Shown here: positions 45,874 through 55,556 of the stretch, piece after piece
How the letters are laid out: each line of letters begins with the position of its first letter
Numbering within the stretch: the first letter of the stretch is position 1
Notes under the pieces: model-generated
Seen by the model: the letters and a program-made list of their open reading frames with translations, nothing else
What the model was told of the DNA's origin: nothing
Databases searched by the model: none
Position numbers and translations under genes: made by a program
Assembly (NCBI RefSeq): GCF_018613605.1
Contig: NZ_JAGGPU010000006.1
Coordinates: forward strand, 602,411-666,410
Direction of reading: 5' to 3'
DNA length: 64,000 nucleotides
DNA from: Pedobacter sp. ISL-64
GTDB taxonomy: Bacteria; Bacteroidota; Bacteroidia; Sphingobacteriales; Sphingobacteriaceae

Positions 45874-46428
45874 TTACTTACTTGCCCTTTCAGTTAATTC
45901 TTTAACGTTTTTAACCAGATGACTAAATTCTTCTTTATCATATAATCTGGTTAAAAATCTGATGTAACCATCCCGGTCGATCACTACGTTACGTGTTACA
46001 CCGGCTTTTTTATCGGCAAATTTCTGGAAAATTTTAGCGCCGGGATCTAGGGCTAATGGATAAGTAATATTCATGTCTTTGTGAAATTTCTGTACCACAT
46101 CTAATGGTTCATCCCGATCAACACCGATCAATACCACGTCTTTATTTTTATAGGCTTGCCAGATGTCCCTTTCTAGATAGGGCATTTCTTCTCTGCATAC
46201 CTTACACCATGCAGCGGTGAACTGTAGGATGACGATTTTTCCTTTTAATTCTTTTAACGTAGTTTTCTTTCCGTCATGGAGAACAAGTTCAAAATCATCG
46301 GGGGCTTTATCCCCTACTTTTACCAGATAGCCTCTGCTATCGGCATTTGGGTTTTCGAATTTTGGCTGTTGTGCAAATCCACTAAGTGTAAGCAAAACTG
46401 CGACAAAGGTTAATAGTTTCATTTTCAT
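45874..46428 (-). CDS. TlpA-like thiol-disulfide oxidoreductase, exported
   Basis: A 184-residue thioredoxin-fold protein with signal peptide (1-21, ending GFAQQ). The redox motif is AAWCKVCREE (Cys75, Cys78), a CxxC in the TlpA/AhpC-TSA family, followed by MPYLERDIWQ. The Asp-Gly-Lys-Lys-Thr-Thr-Leu-Lys stretch is typical of TlpA-like members. It acts in the periplasm to reduce or exchange disulfides. It is the last gene of the riboswitch-controlled M28-SusC-SusD operon, 34 bp after SusD. It may maintain thiols of imported peptides or of the operon's own proteins. Confidence 0.92.
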   Translation of the reverse strand: MKMKLLTFVAVLLTLSGFAQQPKFENPNADSRGYLVKVGDKAPDDFELVLHDGKKTTLKELKGKIVILQFTAAWCKVCREEMPYLERDIWQAYKNKDVVLIGVDRDEPLDVVQKFHKDMNITYPLALDPGAKIFQKFADKKAGVTRNVVIDRDGYIRFLTRLYDKEEFSHLVKNVKELTERASK

Positions 46429-46462
46429 AATGATAAGTTTAAAGAGTTAAATGTTGTCTAAA

Positions 46463-47995
46463 TTATTTTTCAGCGGCTTTCCAGCCTTCATCAAGTGCGG
46501 TGGCTACTTCGCCATATTTTCCTTTTTCGCCGAAGTAGGCGTTGCCACCAAAAGTATAAACGGGTTGTTTTACCAGATCGAGCTGGAGTTGCGGCAAAGG
46601 ATATTCAGTTGGCGTACCGCCTACGAGCAAATTGTTCCTGCGCATAAACGTAAATGGCAGAAATGCACCACCAGCGCCATCTATTTCAATGGCATATTCA
46701 TAATGCAATTGTTTTCTCAAATCAGCCTGGGTTGCTGCAACATCAGGAAGCGTTCCTATGGCTTTTCTTGCAGCTGCCGGATCATTTAGTATGACAGCTG
46801 CGCCTGCGTAATCCTTCAGCCAAAATTTGGATTCAGCCTTTAATAACCTGATCTCTTCGGCCAGGAAATATGGATTAACTGCACCTGGTGAGTTTAGTGT
46901 GTTGGCTGTATTATACCATCTTTTTCGGTACCAATTGGTAAAAAGCCCACGTCCACGCGATTCTATAAATATTCCAAAACTTGTGGTGTATCCAAAATAA
47001 TTATCGAAACGTTTATCGTTGCTGCTAATGTTGGGTAATATTCCGGTTAAAGGGTAAAATTTAGGGGTATTTCCGATTTTATCGGCCAAATAGGCAATTT
47101 TAAGATCTGGTGGCAACCAACCAGAACCATCTGAATTGCGCTGTAATAAATTGGTCAATAACTGATTGTAATAGCCTCCTGTTACCGTGGTGATTACAAA
47201 ATCGGAGGTAAATCCTTTTTCGGCGTAGGCCAATACTTTATTCCATTGTGCATCGCCAATTTTTTCTGCTTCGGTCTTATCACGGGCCTCAGAAGATAAA
47301 ATCCTTGCAGCCATAGAATTGGCCAGTTTAATAAAGTCGGCTTTACTGAATGTCTTTCCACTGAGGAAATCGAATTTAAATTGTGCATTCGCTTCTGCCA
47401 GCGTTATAGATTTATCAATCAGCTTAATTCCGTTGGCAATTAAGGCCTTGTAAGAATCAGGAAAATCTTTCGTGCTCAAGTTCACGTCATCTACGATAAT
47501 ACCACGGTCGAAAATAACACCAAGATAGCCCTGAGCTACTCCTTTGGCATAATATGCTGCAACAAGGCAATCCTGCGTTCTATCTGTACCCTGTGTATCG
47601 TAAATCTTTTTACCCTGCTTTTCAATAATATCCAATGCCAGCGTGGCATCTAAATTGGCCTGATAAAAGTTATTGTAAAAAGTATTCCAGGTAACTGCAC
47701 CACGGTAAGAAGTATTGTTATTGAGTCTTAGACGCGGTTCGTTCGCAAAATCCCACCAGGAAGAATTTCCGTTGGTATTGGTAGTCTGATCGGCTAAAAG
47801 ACTAAAATGCGTGCCAGATGCACTTGTTGAAGTGCTAAAAACAGTTTGAATGCTACTTGTTGTGAGCTTAAGCCCGAGATCTTTAATCTGATCAATGGCT
47901 TCCTGATTGGTCAGTGTTGTTGGATTATCGAAATCTGTTTTTTTGCAGGCGCTAAGGCTTAAGGCAATAAGTGATATGTAGAATATTTTTTTCAT
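46463..47995 (-). CDS. SusD-like outer-membrane lipoprotein (divergent)
   Basis: A 510-residue SusD-type lipoprotein with lipobox LSACKK. Helical repeats start with NQEAIDQIKDLGLKL. It lacks the usual C-terminal block of canonical SusD and is more like the SusD-like 2 group. It is preceded by SusC with a 10-bp gap and followed by the TlpA-like gene, so the three are translated from one message. The operon architecture and peptidase suggest that peptides, not glycans, are bound. Confidence 0.86.
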   Translation of the reverse strand: MKKIFYISLIALSLSACKKTDFDNPTTLTNQEAIDQIKDLGLKLTTSSIQTVFSTSTSASGTHFSLLADQTTNTNGNSSWWDFANEPRLRLNNNTSYRGAVTWNTFYNNFYQANLDATLALDIIEKQGKKIYDTQGTDRTQDCLVAAYYAKGVAQGYLGVIFDRGIIVDDVNLSTKDFPDSYKALIANGIKLIDKSITLAEANAQFKFDFLSGKTFSKADFIKLANSMAARILSSEARDKTEAEKIGDAQWNKVLAYAEKGFTSDFVITTVTGGYYNQLLTNLLQRNSDGSGWLPPDLKIAYLADKIGNTPKFYPLTGILPNISSNDKRFDNYFGYTTSFGIFIESRGRGLFTNWYRKRWYNTANTLNSPGAVNPYFLAEEIRLLKAESKFWLKDYAGAAVILNDPAAARKAIGTLPDVAATQADLRKQLHYEYAIEIDGAGGAFLPFTFMRRNNLLVGGTPTEYPLPQLQLDLVKQPVYTFGGNAYFGEKGKYGEVATALDEGWKAAEK

Positions 47996-48005
47996 TTTCT
48001 GTTCG

Positions 48006-51000
48006 TTAAAAGTTTAGCGTAAGTTTTGCGCTGTAAATGCGGTAGGTTGGATAATCGTAAAAATCCTGATTGCCCTCTGGCGTTACTCCGGTAAAGGATG
48101 TCCAGGTGTATAGGTTACGGCCAACTAATGCAAGTCTGGCATTACTTAATACCTGGTTTATCCCAATAGCTTTTAGCGGCAGTTTGTAGCTTAACGAAAC
48201 TTCTCTTAGCGACACGTAGCTGCTGTTCTGCAACCAGTAATCGGTGGTTTGCTGGGCATTAAAAACCGCTGTAGTAAAGGCGAGTGGCAAACCTGCCTGT
48301 GCTGCCTGATCAGAAAAGGGGGAACGGTATTGATAAGTAAGATATTGCTGGGTTTCATTATATTTCTGGCCACCTTTTTTCCAATCCAACACCGCATATA
48401 GCGATAAAGGGCCGATATTGAAAGTATTAGAAAAACCGACAATAAAATCGGGCTGTGCATCTCCAATAATTTTCGAATTACCAGTAGCTGCATTTTGGTA
48501 CAACAAAGGTGTTTCAGCTGCTGTACCTTGCTGGCTTTTCAAAACCACAAACCCCAATTGATTAACAGCAAAATCGCTTAGCCTGTAAATTCCGCCTGCT
48601 GCATTGGTAACCAGTCCCTGTGCATTGGTTTCCAATTGATCGAGACCAGTGAGCACACTATAACCATAAAAGGCAAAAGGGCTTACTCCAGGTGCTTTTC
48701 TAAAATCGCCATCGGTAAACTCTGGTACATCACCCAATGAGGTAATTTTACTTCTAATTCTGCTAAAGGTAATTCCGGTATTCCAGGTAAAGGCATTTTT
48801 GGTAATCACATTGCCGTTAATTTCGAGCTCGAGCGAGTTCGATTTTACTGCACCCAAATTCCCATAAATTCTTGCCGAACCTGTAGTTGGTGGAAAAGCC
48901 GGCACCAGGATAAAATCGTTTATACTTTTCGAAAACGCATAATTGGCCTGAACATTAATACGTTTAAACAACTGTGCGTCAATACCAAATTCGAGTTCGG
49001 AGGTAATAGCCCTTTTCAGATCTGTATTTTCACGTTGATTATAGCTTACGCCGCCAGAACTGGATAAGGAAACCTGACTATCCTTAGCACCAAATGGAGG
49101 CAAACTTCCGGCCTTACCATAAGCTACCCTCAATTTTAATTCGTTAATGATACCCAACTTCACATCTTCTGTTAACCGATATGCAGTAGATACCCTTGGG
49201 AAAAACGCTGTTCCAACATCAGCACCAAATCTCGAGCTGTTATCCAAGCGGCCCAGTACATCAACAAAAATCTTTTCTTTCCAAGCGGCTTTTAGGTTTA
49301 AAAAGTAACCATAGTTAACTGTTTGTTCCCAGGTAGAGCCAATACTTCTACTATCAGCTGATGCCGCAGCTAAACTCTTAACAGGTGCACTCAGGTTATA
49401 GCCAGAGCCAGATAATGATGTAATCCTGTTCTCCTCGTATACGGCTTTTAGCGTTGCCCCGAAGTCGAAATCGTTAAATTTATTGTTATAGTTTAACTGG
49501 GCCTGACCGTTTTTGGAAGTGGTTTTTGATGTCTGTTCGCCATAATAACCATTGTTACGGGTAATGTCGGCAGAAATCGTCTGAAAGCCAATCGGGTAGT
49601 AATCCGTTTCATTGTAATTTTCGTTCTGTATAGAAGTATATACCTCCGCATTCAACTTATCGGTAAACTGGTATTTCACTTTTATACCAGCAAGTAAATT
49701 ATCGCTGTTATTTTCATATTCACGGTAGCTCAGCTGGTAAAAAGGATTGTTCACATTGAAGTTCTGTATATCAAAACCATAGGGTTTAAAGGCATATTTC
49801 CCTGAGGCATCGCGTTCCTGAAGATTGATAAAAGGTTCGTATAATGAAGTAGCATATAACAAGGAGCCGCTACCACTTGATGATATGGAAGAAGAAGGCG
49901 TTTTGTTGTTAAAGTATTGCAGGCTTAGGTTAATCTCTAAGTTTTTATCCGGTTTATAGCCAAAATTAAACAAGGCTGTTTGTCTTTTATCGGCACCCAC
50001 AGGTTCTGCAACTCCGCCTTTATATTGATTTTGAAAAGATGCATACAAAGTATATTTATCACCCGCAGTTGATGCCGAAACAAAATTTGTAAAATATGGA
50101 TTGTTGTTTAACATGTTAGCCACATTATCGTATACATTTGGGTATGGGTGAAGGTTAAGGGAATAACCGTTAGCTTGTACATCGATGGTCCTGGCGTTGC
50201 CGTTAAGCACGAATAAACCACCGGAATTAACCTTAAAATGATGAAACTGAGAAGTTGGCGGCGTATTTTGCACATTGCTTAAGCCAAATTCATTATCGAC
50301 AATGATATTCACCTTTCCGGCACCCTTTCCTTTTTTGGTGAGCACCTGGATAATTCCGCCTTCACCCCTGGTTCCATAAAGGGCCGAAGCCGCTGCGCCT
50401 TTAACCACTTCAATAGATTCTATATCCTGCGGATTTAAGTCAGACAGGTTTAATGCGGTTACAAATCCATCCACCACCAAAAGCGGCGCAATATTGCCCG
50501 ATACCGATTTAGCGCCACGCAGATAAACTGTTGCCCCCGAATTACCAGAAGATTGGCTGATCTGGATCCCTGCAACCTTTCCTCTTAACGTTTGAGAGGC
50601 ATCTGTTGCCGGAACGGTATTAATCTGATCGTTATTTACTTTTGTTAGCGCAAAGGTGAGTTTTTTCCGACTGGTACCTTCGGCAACGCCTGTAACCACC
50701 ACATCAGCTAAAAAATGGACATCTTCTTTCAATGCCACATTAATTTCTGATCGGTTATTGATGGCTACAACCTGCTCTAAATAGCCCTGAAAATGGATGA
50801 TGATACTATCAGCTTTTTGAGATAAGTTTAAATTAAATTCTCCTTTACCATTGGTACTGGTACCGATTTTGGTACCTTTTAATTTTACGGTAGCACCTAT
50901 AAGTGCCTGCTTATCTTTACTGTCGGTAATCTTACCGCGAATGGTATTTTGAGCAAAAGCCTGCAAACTGCTAAGCAAAACAAAGCAGACTATTAAATGG

Positions 51001-51017
51001 GTAAAAAATAGTTTCAT
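48006..51017 (-). CDS. SusC/RagA-family TonB-dependent outer-membrane transporter of the SAM-riboswitch operon
   Basis: A 1003-residue importer with signal peptide (1-22). The carboxypeptidase-regulatory-like domain (about 24-95, IRGKITDSKDKQALIGATVK) precedes the plug (about 110-235, with GKVAGIQISQSSGNSG and ALYGTRGEGGIIQVLTKKG). The beta-barrel ends in IYSAKLTLNF. It begins 9 bp after the M28 peptidase stop. The position under a SAM-I riboswitch suggests a role in import of methionine-containing or other sulfur compounds. The direct substrate is unknown. Confidence 0.96.
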   Translation of the reverse strand: MKLFFTHLIVCFVLLSSLQAFAQNTIRGKITDSKDKQALIGATVKLKGTKIGTSTNGKGEFNLNLSQKADSIIIHFQGYLEQVVAINNRSEINVALKEDVHFLADVVVTGVAEGTSRKKLTFALTKVNNDQINTVPATDASQTLRGKVAGIQISQSSGNSGATVYLRGAKSVSGNIAPLLVVDGFVTALNLSDLNPQDIESIEVVKGAAASALYGTRGEGGIIQVLTKKGKGAGKVNIIVDNEFGLSNVQNTPPTSQFHHFKVNSGGLFVLNGNARTIDVQANGYSLNLHPYPNVYDNVANMLNNNPYFTNFVSASTAGDKYTLYASFQNQYKGGVAEPVGADKRQTALFNFGYKPDKNLEINLSLQYFNNKTPSSSISSSGSGSLLYATSLYEPFINLQERDASGKYAFKPYGFDIQNFNVNNPFYQLSYREYENNSDNLLAGIKVKYQFTDKLNAEVYTSIQNENYNETDYYPIGFQTISADITRNNGYYGEQTSKTTSKNGQAQLNYNNKFNDFDFGATLKAVYEENRITSLSGSGYNLSAPVKSLAAASADSRSIGSTWEQTVNYGYFLNLKAAWKEKIFVDVLGRLDNSSRFGADVGTAFFPRVSTAYRLTEDVKLGIINELKLRVAYGKAGSLPPFGAKDSQVSLSSSGGVSYNQRENTDLKRAITSELEFGIDAQLFKRINVQANYAFSKSINDFILVPAFPPTTGSARIYGNLGAVKSNSLELEINGNVITKNAFTWNTGITFSRIRSKITSLGDVPEFTDGDFRKAPGVSPFAFYGYSVLTGLDQLETNAQGLVTNAAGGIYRLSDFAVNQLGFVVLKSQQGTAAETPLLYQNAATGNSKIIGDAQPDFIVGFSNTFNIGPLSLYAVLDWKKGGQKYNETQQYLTYQYRSPFSDQAAQAGLPLAFTTAVFNAQQTTDYWLQNSSYVSLREVSLSYKLPLKAIGINQVLSNARLALVGRNLYTWTSFTGVTPEGNQDFYDYPTYRIYSAKLTLNF

Positions 51018-51026
51018 GTTTATGGA

Positions 51027-53255
51027 TTATAATTGAGGATGATTGGTTTGGTTGAGAAATTGAGTGAGTTTTAAGATTGAAGTTGTTAACACGAGAATTT
51101 GTTCCTGTACTTCTTTTGCATGATACTGCTCAATGGCTTCTCTCACACCAGGAAGGGTTTTAACACCATAACCAGTATACAGACCAGGGGCATAAATGCC
51201 ATGCCTATACCACGGGCGCCCAGGTAAACCTGCTTGTAGAAGCAATTGTTTTTCAGCCTGAAAAAGTAAGGTATTGAGTTGATCAGTTTTAGTATCCGAA
51301 GCGAGTGCAGCAGTTACGGTCTGATTAAGTTTTGATGATGCAGTTTTTAAACTATCTACTGCTAAGTTCAGTGCTTTAAAATCAAATTCAGGTAATTCAA
51401 CCTGCACAGGAGGATTTTTCAAGTTTTCTTTAGGATCGTTGGCGAGCTGATAAGCACCACTTAAAACGAGCTTATTCTGGCTTTGAGCACCTTCCCTAAG
51501 CTGTTTTGCCAAAGCGCTTATTTCAGTAACATAAGTCGCTATTTTAGCCTGAAGATTAGAAAAATTAAATGGAAGTACATCTGCGTTGGCCAAGCGTAAT
51601 ACCGCCCGGCCAGCCGTTTGCGATAAGGCCAATCCGTATTCAAAACCTGGATCTTTAAACTTCACAAAGTTGTCGTAAGTATCGAAATTGGTATGGTACT
51701 CCCCTCCTTCATCTTCCCCGCCAAAACCAAGGCTTAAAGTAGGGATGCCGAGGTGCTGCAAAAACGCTGAATAATCTGATCCTGTGCCGAGCGCCCCCAG
51801 ATCGAGTGTTTGGCTATCTTGTATTTTCTTACGTTCGGTAAGCGAGGCTGTAGAAATGGCTTTATTGGCTTTCCAGCGTTCAAAAATATTAGAACCAACC
51901 TGAGGGTCTTTTACATCTTTCGAAATTTCTGAAACAAGATTTTCTAAGGCATGAGAGCCGCCTGCTTCCAAAAAGCCACGGCCATTGCCATCCGAATTGA
52001 TGTAGGCAACTGCTTTACTGTTTAACTCGTCTGCATGGTCTTCTACCCATTCTGTTGAACCTAAAAGCGATTGTTCTTCTCCATCCCAGGCAATATAAAC
52101 AAGTGTTCGTTTAGGTTTTATACCTGCCTTTGCCAATTTTCCGATAGATTTTGCTTCTTCCAAAAGAGAGGCCAATCCACTTACCGGATCTGCAGCGCCA
52201 TTTACCCAGGCATCGTGGTGATTACCGCGTATAATCCACTGATTTTTAAATTTACTTCCCTCAAGTTTTGCCACCACATTGTATGCTGGCACAATATCCC
52301 AGTTAAAAGCCAGGTTTAAACGGACCACAGTACTTCCATCGCCAATGTGATAGGTAACTGGCAAGCCACCGCTCCAATCGGTAGGTACCACCTGACCTTT
52401 AAGTGCAGCGAGCAATGGCAAAGCATCGTGATAACTAATGGGCTGAACCGGAATTTTAAGAATCGTTTTGGCATCTGCCCGCTCTAACCTTTTGGCATTC
52501 TTGGTAGAACCGATTCCGGGTGTTAACGGATCACCGGGATAAATTACCATATCCATTACCGATCCCCGTTGAACTGCAAATTCTGGCTTATAAGCGCCTT
52601 GTGGATATACATCTCCTTTCACAAAGCCGTCATCTTTTGGATCCGAATAAATGATACAGCCCACCGCACCATGTTCGTAAGCTATTTTAGGTTTAGTGCC
52701 CCGCCACGATCTGCCGTATTTCGCAATAACAATCTTGCCTTTTACGCTGATACCTAAACGCTCCAATTTTTCATAATCAGCTGGTAGACCGTAATTTACA
52801 AAAACAAGACCCGCACTAACATCACCATCGGCACTCCAGGCATTGTAAGGAGGCAATTGCCCTTGCTGTGCGGTTGCTAAATCTTCCTTAATAACCTTTT
52901 CTTCGAGCGAGGCAGTGTATTTGTTGCTCCTTAAAAGTTCTACCGAACGGGTTTTAGGCGTTGGAAATAAAACATAATAAGTCTCTATTTTTGCATCCCA
53001 GCCATAACTTCTAAACTTTTTCAATACAGACTCTGCTACTATTTTACTGCCATTAGCACCCAAGTGGTGGGGATCGGCAGAAAGTTCTTTTATGGTAGCC
53101 CCTATATTTTGTTCATTAAGCCCAGCATCAAATTGCTGCTCAATATCACGCTGTATCGGAATATTCTGGGTTTTAAATCCACTCAGCTTATTTTGCGCCA
53201 ATAAAGGAAGCCAGAGCAACTGAATAGCCGTAAAAAGTGTAAAAGTTTTCTTCAT
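51027..53255 (-). CDS. M28-family metallopeptidase (glutamate carboxypeptidase II/NAALADase type), exported
   Basis: A 742-residue zinc peptidase with signal peptide (1-20). A PA domain (about 115-290) inserts before the catalytic M28 domain, and a TfR-like dimerisation domain follows (about 590-740). Zinc ligands match GCPII: His and Asp in RGNHHDAWVNGAADPVSG, Glu in AWDGEEQSLLGSTEW, Asp in INSDGNGRG and His in GGEYHTNFDTYDNF. GCPII-type enzymes release C-terminal residues from small peptides. It is the first gene after the riboswitch, so periplasmic peptide cleavage and uptake are linked. Substrate not predictable from sequence. Confidence 0.94.
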   Translation of the reverse strand: MKKTFTLFTAIQLLWLPLLAQNKLSGFKTQNIPIQRDIEQQFDAGLNEQNIGATIKELSADPHHLGANGSKIVAESVLKKFRSYGWDAKIETYYVLFPTPKTRSVELLRSNKYTASLEEKVIKEDLATAQQGQLPPYNAWSADGDVSAGLVFVNYGLPADYEKLERLGISVKGKIVIAKYGRSWRGTKPKIAYEHGAVGCIIYSDPKDDGFVKGDVYPQGAYKPEFAVQRGSVMDMVIYPGDPLTPGIGSTKNAKRLERADAKTILKIPVQPISYHDALPLLAALKGQVVPTDWSGGLPVTYHIGDGSTVVRLNLAFNWDIVPAYNVVAKLEGSKFKNQWIIRGNHHDAWVNGAADPVSGLASLLEEAKSIGKLAKAGIKPKRTLVYIAWDGEEQSLLGSTEWVEDHADELNSKAVAYINSDGNGRGFLEAGGSHALENLVSEISKDVKDPQVGSNIFERWKANKAISTASLTERKKIQDSQTLDLGALGTGSDYSAFLQHLGIPTLSLGFGGEDEGGEYHTNFDTYDNFVKFKDPGFEYGLALSQTAGRAVLRLANADVLPFNFSNLQAKIATYVTEISALAKQLREGAQSQNKLVLSGAYQLANDPKENLKNPPVQVELPEFDFKALNLAVDSLKTASSKLNQTVTAALASDTKTDQLNTLLFQAEKQLLLQAGLPGRPWYRHGIYAPGLYTGYGVKTLPGVREAIEQYHAKEVQEQILVLTTSILKLTQFLNQTNHPQL

Positions 53256-53284
53256 TTTCTGATTTTTTTAGGAGTTCTTTTACC

Positions 53285-53310
53285 AGAAAAACTTTGAGCG
53301 GCCTCAAAAT
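53285..53310 (-). terminator. Riboswitch expression-platform terminator
   Basis: On the minus strand TTTGAG-GCCG-CTCAAA forms a 6-bp stem followed by GTTTTTCT. It lies between the SAM aptamer and the M28 start, as expected for a transcription-terminating SAM-I riboswitch. Confidence 0.75.
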
Positions 53311-53335
53311 CAATTAGCATGCGGTTGCATAACCA

Positions 53336-53438
53336 ACTTATCTTCTCCACCCTTGGGCAGAAAGGAATTAGCACCTTTTACAAGTGTATAGGTTGCTCAG
53401 ACGTCATAGGGCCCTTCCCTCAGTCTTTCTGGATAAGT
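53336..53438 (-). ncRNA. SAM-I (S-box) riboswitch aptamer
   Basis: The 103-nt minus-strand region begins with ACTTATC and ends with GATAAGT, a perfect 7-bp P1 helix. The S-box core is present in order: GAGGGAAGGGCCCTATGA, GAGCAACC, then GGTGCTAATTCC. A terminator follows at 53285-53310 and a -7 promoter element precedes it at 53453. This is the standard layout of a SAM-binding riboswitch that lowers expression when SAM is abundant. It controls the M28 peptidase-SusC-SusD-TlpA operon. Confidence 0.94.
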
Positions 53439-53452
53439 ATTATATAATGATG

Positions 53453-53460
53453 CAAACCTA
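53453..53460 (-). promoter_or_regulatory. Predicted -7 promoter element of the riboswitch operon
   Basis: The minus strand reads TAGGTTTG, a full TAnnTTTG match, 14 bp upstream of the aptamer P1 helix. Confidence 0.65.
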
Positions 53461-53692
53461 AAAATAATAATCTAGTATTCCTATAGGATTTATATTATTT
53501 ATTTCAATGATGTGGTTGCCAGTCTTTTTAAAACTGAATGCTTTTTGGGTTTTTCGATCTTGCTAAAGGGATATATGCAAACCAGATCGCGGATTTTGCC
53601 ACTTCTTACTGGGATCTCTCAGATGACTAAAAATCTTTATCCTAAAACAATCAATAAACATAGATACATTTCTATATATCAATATTAAAATT

Positions 53693-53700
53693 TACCTTTG
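53693..53700 (+). promoter_or_regulatory. Predicted -7 promoter element of the ArsR gene
   Basis: TACCTTTG matches TAnnTTTG and lies 42 bp upstream of the ArsR start. The AT-rich stretch just before it (ATAGATACATTTCTATATATC) has partial symmetry and could be the ArsR operator. Confidence 0.55.
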
Positions 53701-53742
53701 CCAAGGCTTTACCCCTTGTTAATTTGGAGCAGAGCAAGAAAA

Positions 53743-54018
53743 ATGGATAACAAAAAGATAGAAAAGATATCCCGGGCACTAAGTGATACCAACAGGATAG
53801 CTATTTTACAGGAATTTAAAAAAAAGAAAGATTGCCTCTATTGTGCAGAAGTAAATGATCTTTTAGACCTGACACAACCTTCCGTATCCCACCATTTAAA
53901 GCAACTGGTTGATGCAGACCTGTTGGTGCCTCAAAAAGAAGGACGTAATTTCAAATACCTGCTGAACGAGACAGTGCTCAATGAGTACATCGCCTGCCTA
54001 AATTCGTTAAAAGATTAA
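53743..54018 (+). CDS. ArsR-family HTH regulator
   Basis: A 91-residue regulator. The start at 53743 (MDNKKIEKISRALSDTNRI) is preferred to 53698 because it begins with the family N-terminus. The winged HTH (about 15-80) is typical: LSDTNRIAILQEF, CAEVNDLLDLTQPSVSHHLKQL. The recognition helix is TQPSVSHHLKQLVDA. It is 59 bp upstream of an MFS transporter on the same strand, so it likely represses that transporter. One Cys pair-like CLYC is present near residue 35. Metal sensing is possible but unproven. Confidence 0.92.
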   Translation: MDNKKIEKISRALSDTNRIAILQEFKKKKDCLYCAEVNDLLDLTQPSVSHHLKQLVDADLLVPQKEGRNFKYLLNETVLNEYIACLNSLKD

Positions 54019-54077
54019 GGACGCTTACACATGAAATTAGCAACAAATTACCAATAAACATCGAAATATTTAAATAT

Positions 54078-55217
54078 ATGAATAAGTCTATATATATACT
54101 GGCATTAGGTGCCTTTGGCATTATCACTACCGAATTTGGCGTTATCGGCATCTTACCAACAATCAGCAGGGAGTTTGGCGTCTCTGTAGATACAGCCGGT
54201 TGGTTATTAAGTGCCTTTGCTATAACAGTTGCCGTATCGTCTCCATTTATAACTGCACTTACTTCTAAAATCAATCGCAAGTTCTTATTATGCCTTGTTT
54301 TGGGTATTTTTATACTCTCAAACCTGCTTTCAGCTTTTTCCCCTAGCTTTACCATTTTGATGATCGCGAGGATTTTGCCTGCCTTCTTCCACCCGCTGTT
54401 CTGGAATATTTCGCTAGCAGTAGCGTTCAAACAAGGCGGAGCCAAAGCAGTATCGGTCGTCATGACTGGACTCAGCATCGCTACGGTTTTGGGTGTACCC
54501 TTAACTACCTATGCTGCTGATTACTTTCATAACTGGCAGGCATCTTTTTTCTTAACCAGTATTATTAGTTTAATTGCCTTTTTAGGCCTGCTATTTGTTG
54601 TGCCATCTATGCCGGGCAACAGCGAAAAATCTGCTGAAAGCCAGTTGCATGTTTTAAAGGATACCAGGCTTTGGCTAAACCTGGTTTCCACCGTACTTAC
54701 ACTTGCAGCCATGTTTTCGAGTTATAGCTACCTTGCCGCGTACCTTGAAAACATTTCGAATATGAACGGCGCTCAAATTAGCATTATGCTGCTCCTATTT
54801 GGTGGAATGGGGATTCTTGGTAACTGGTTAATGGGTATTGCACTAGGTAAAAATGTAATCTTAACCAGCCGGTTCTTTTTTATTCTTTTAATAGCTGTGC
54901 AAATATTGGCTTATTATTTTGGAACAATTTTTATCCCTATGGTAATTATTGTTTCCTTATGGGGCATGATCCACACAGGCGGATTTTTAGTACCCAACAT
55001 TCGAACCACCCAATCTGTTCCCCATAATGCATTGGAATTTGTAAACAGTCTTTTAACATCTTGCTATAATATCGGCATTTCACTGGGCGCATTCTTAGGC
55101 GGCATTGTAATCGCAAAGTTTGGTGTCCACGAAATAATCTGGATGGCGGTGCCTCTTCTGTTACTGGCTTACTTATTAAGTTTTGTAAAATCAAGAAAGA
55201 AAGCATTGGTTAATTAA
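54078..55217 (+). CDS. MFS transporter, DHA1/AraJ-type efflux
   Basis: A 379-residue inner-membrane protein with about 12 transmembrane helices. The N-terminal signature resembles AraJ/chloramphenicol-resistance type efflux pumps: GAFGIITTEFGVIGILPTISREFGV and PLTTYAADYFHNWQASFF. It follows the ArsR-type regulator by 59 bp and likely belongs to that regulon. Substrate unknown: sugar, small-molecule or drug efflux are the usual candidates. No signal of truncation. Confidence 0.92.
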   Translation: MNKSIYILALGAFGIITTEFGVIGILPTISREFGVSVDTAGWLLSAFAITVAVSSPFITALTSKINRKFLLCLVLGIFILSNLLSAFSPSFTILMIARILPAFFHPLFWNISLAVAFKQGGAKAVSVVMTGLSIATVLGVPLTTYAADYFHNWQASFFLTSIISLIAFLGLLFVVPSMPGNSEKSAESQLHVLKDTRLWLNLVSTVLTLAAMFSSYSYLAAYLENISNMNGAQISIMLLLFGGMGILGNWLMGIALGKNVILTSRFFFILLIAVQILAYYFGTIFIPMVIIVSLWGMIHTGGFLVPNIRTTQSVPHNALEFVNSLLTSCYNIGISLGAFLGGIVIAKFGVHEIIWMAVPLLLLAYLLSFVKSRKKALVN

Positions 55218-55556
55218 TAATTTGTCAATACTAATCCAGAATACACGCTTAGCAGATGTGGATTCTGGATTTCGATATGGACAAAACGAGTTCCTGCAAC
55301 TTATCCGAGATACCAACCCTGATATGGATTTACTGCTCTTTTTGGGCAGGCCCTTTAGGTAATTTATGCTAGGCCAATTGCTGCCAATTATACTGCCTAA
55401 TTGCCCGAAAATGCTCCATTTGTGCCTTTTGAATACGTTGCCATAATTTTTGTTTTTATTGAAAAAATGTTTGTTCAAAAAAGGATTTCTGTTTATACTG
55501 GTATGTTTTAAATCCATGCTCAAACCTAGCGGTTTAGCTGCATTGGCACGTCATTT

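Noticed and set aside
55191..55523. 110-codon minus-strand frame after the MFS gene
   Set aside because: It is rich in Lys, Asn and Ser without motif and overlaps the MFS 3' end. The plus strand also has a short open stretch here, so neither is convincing.
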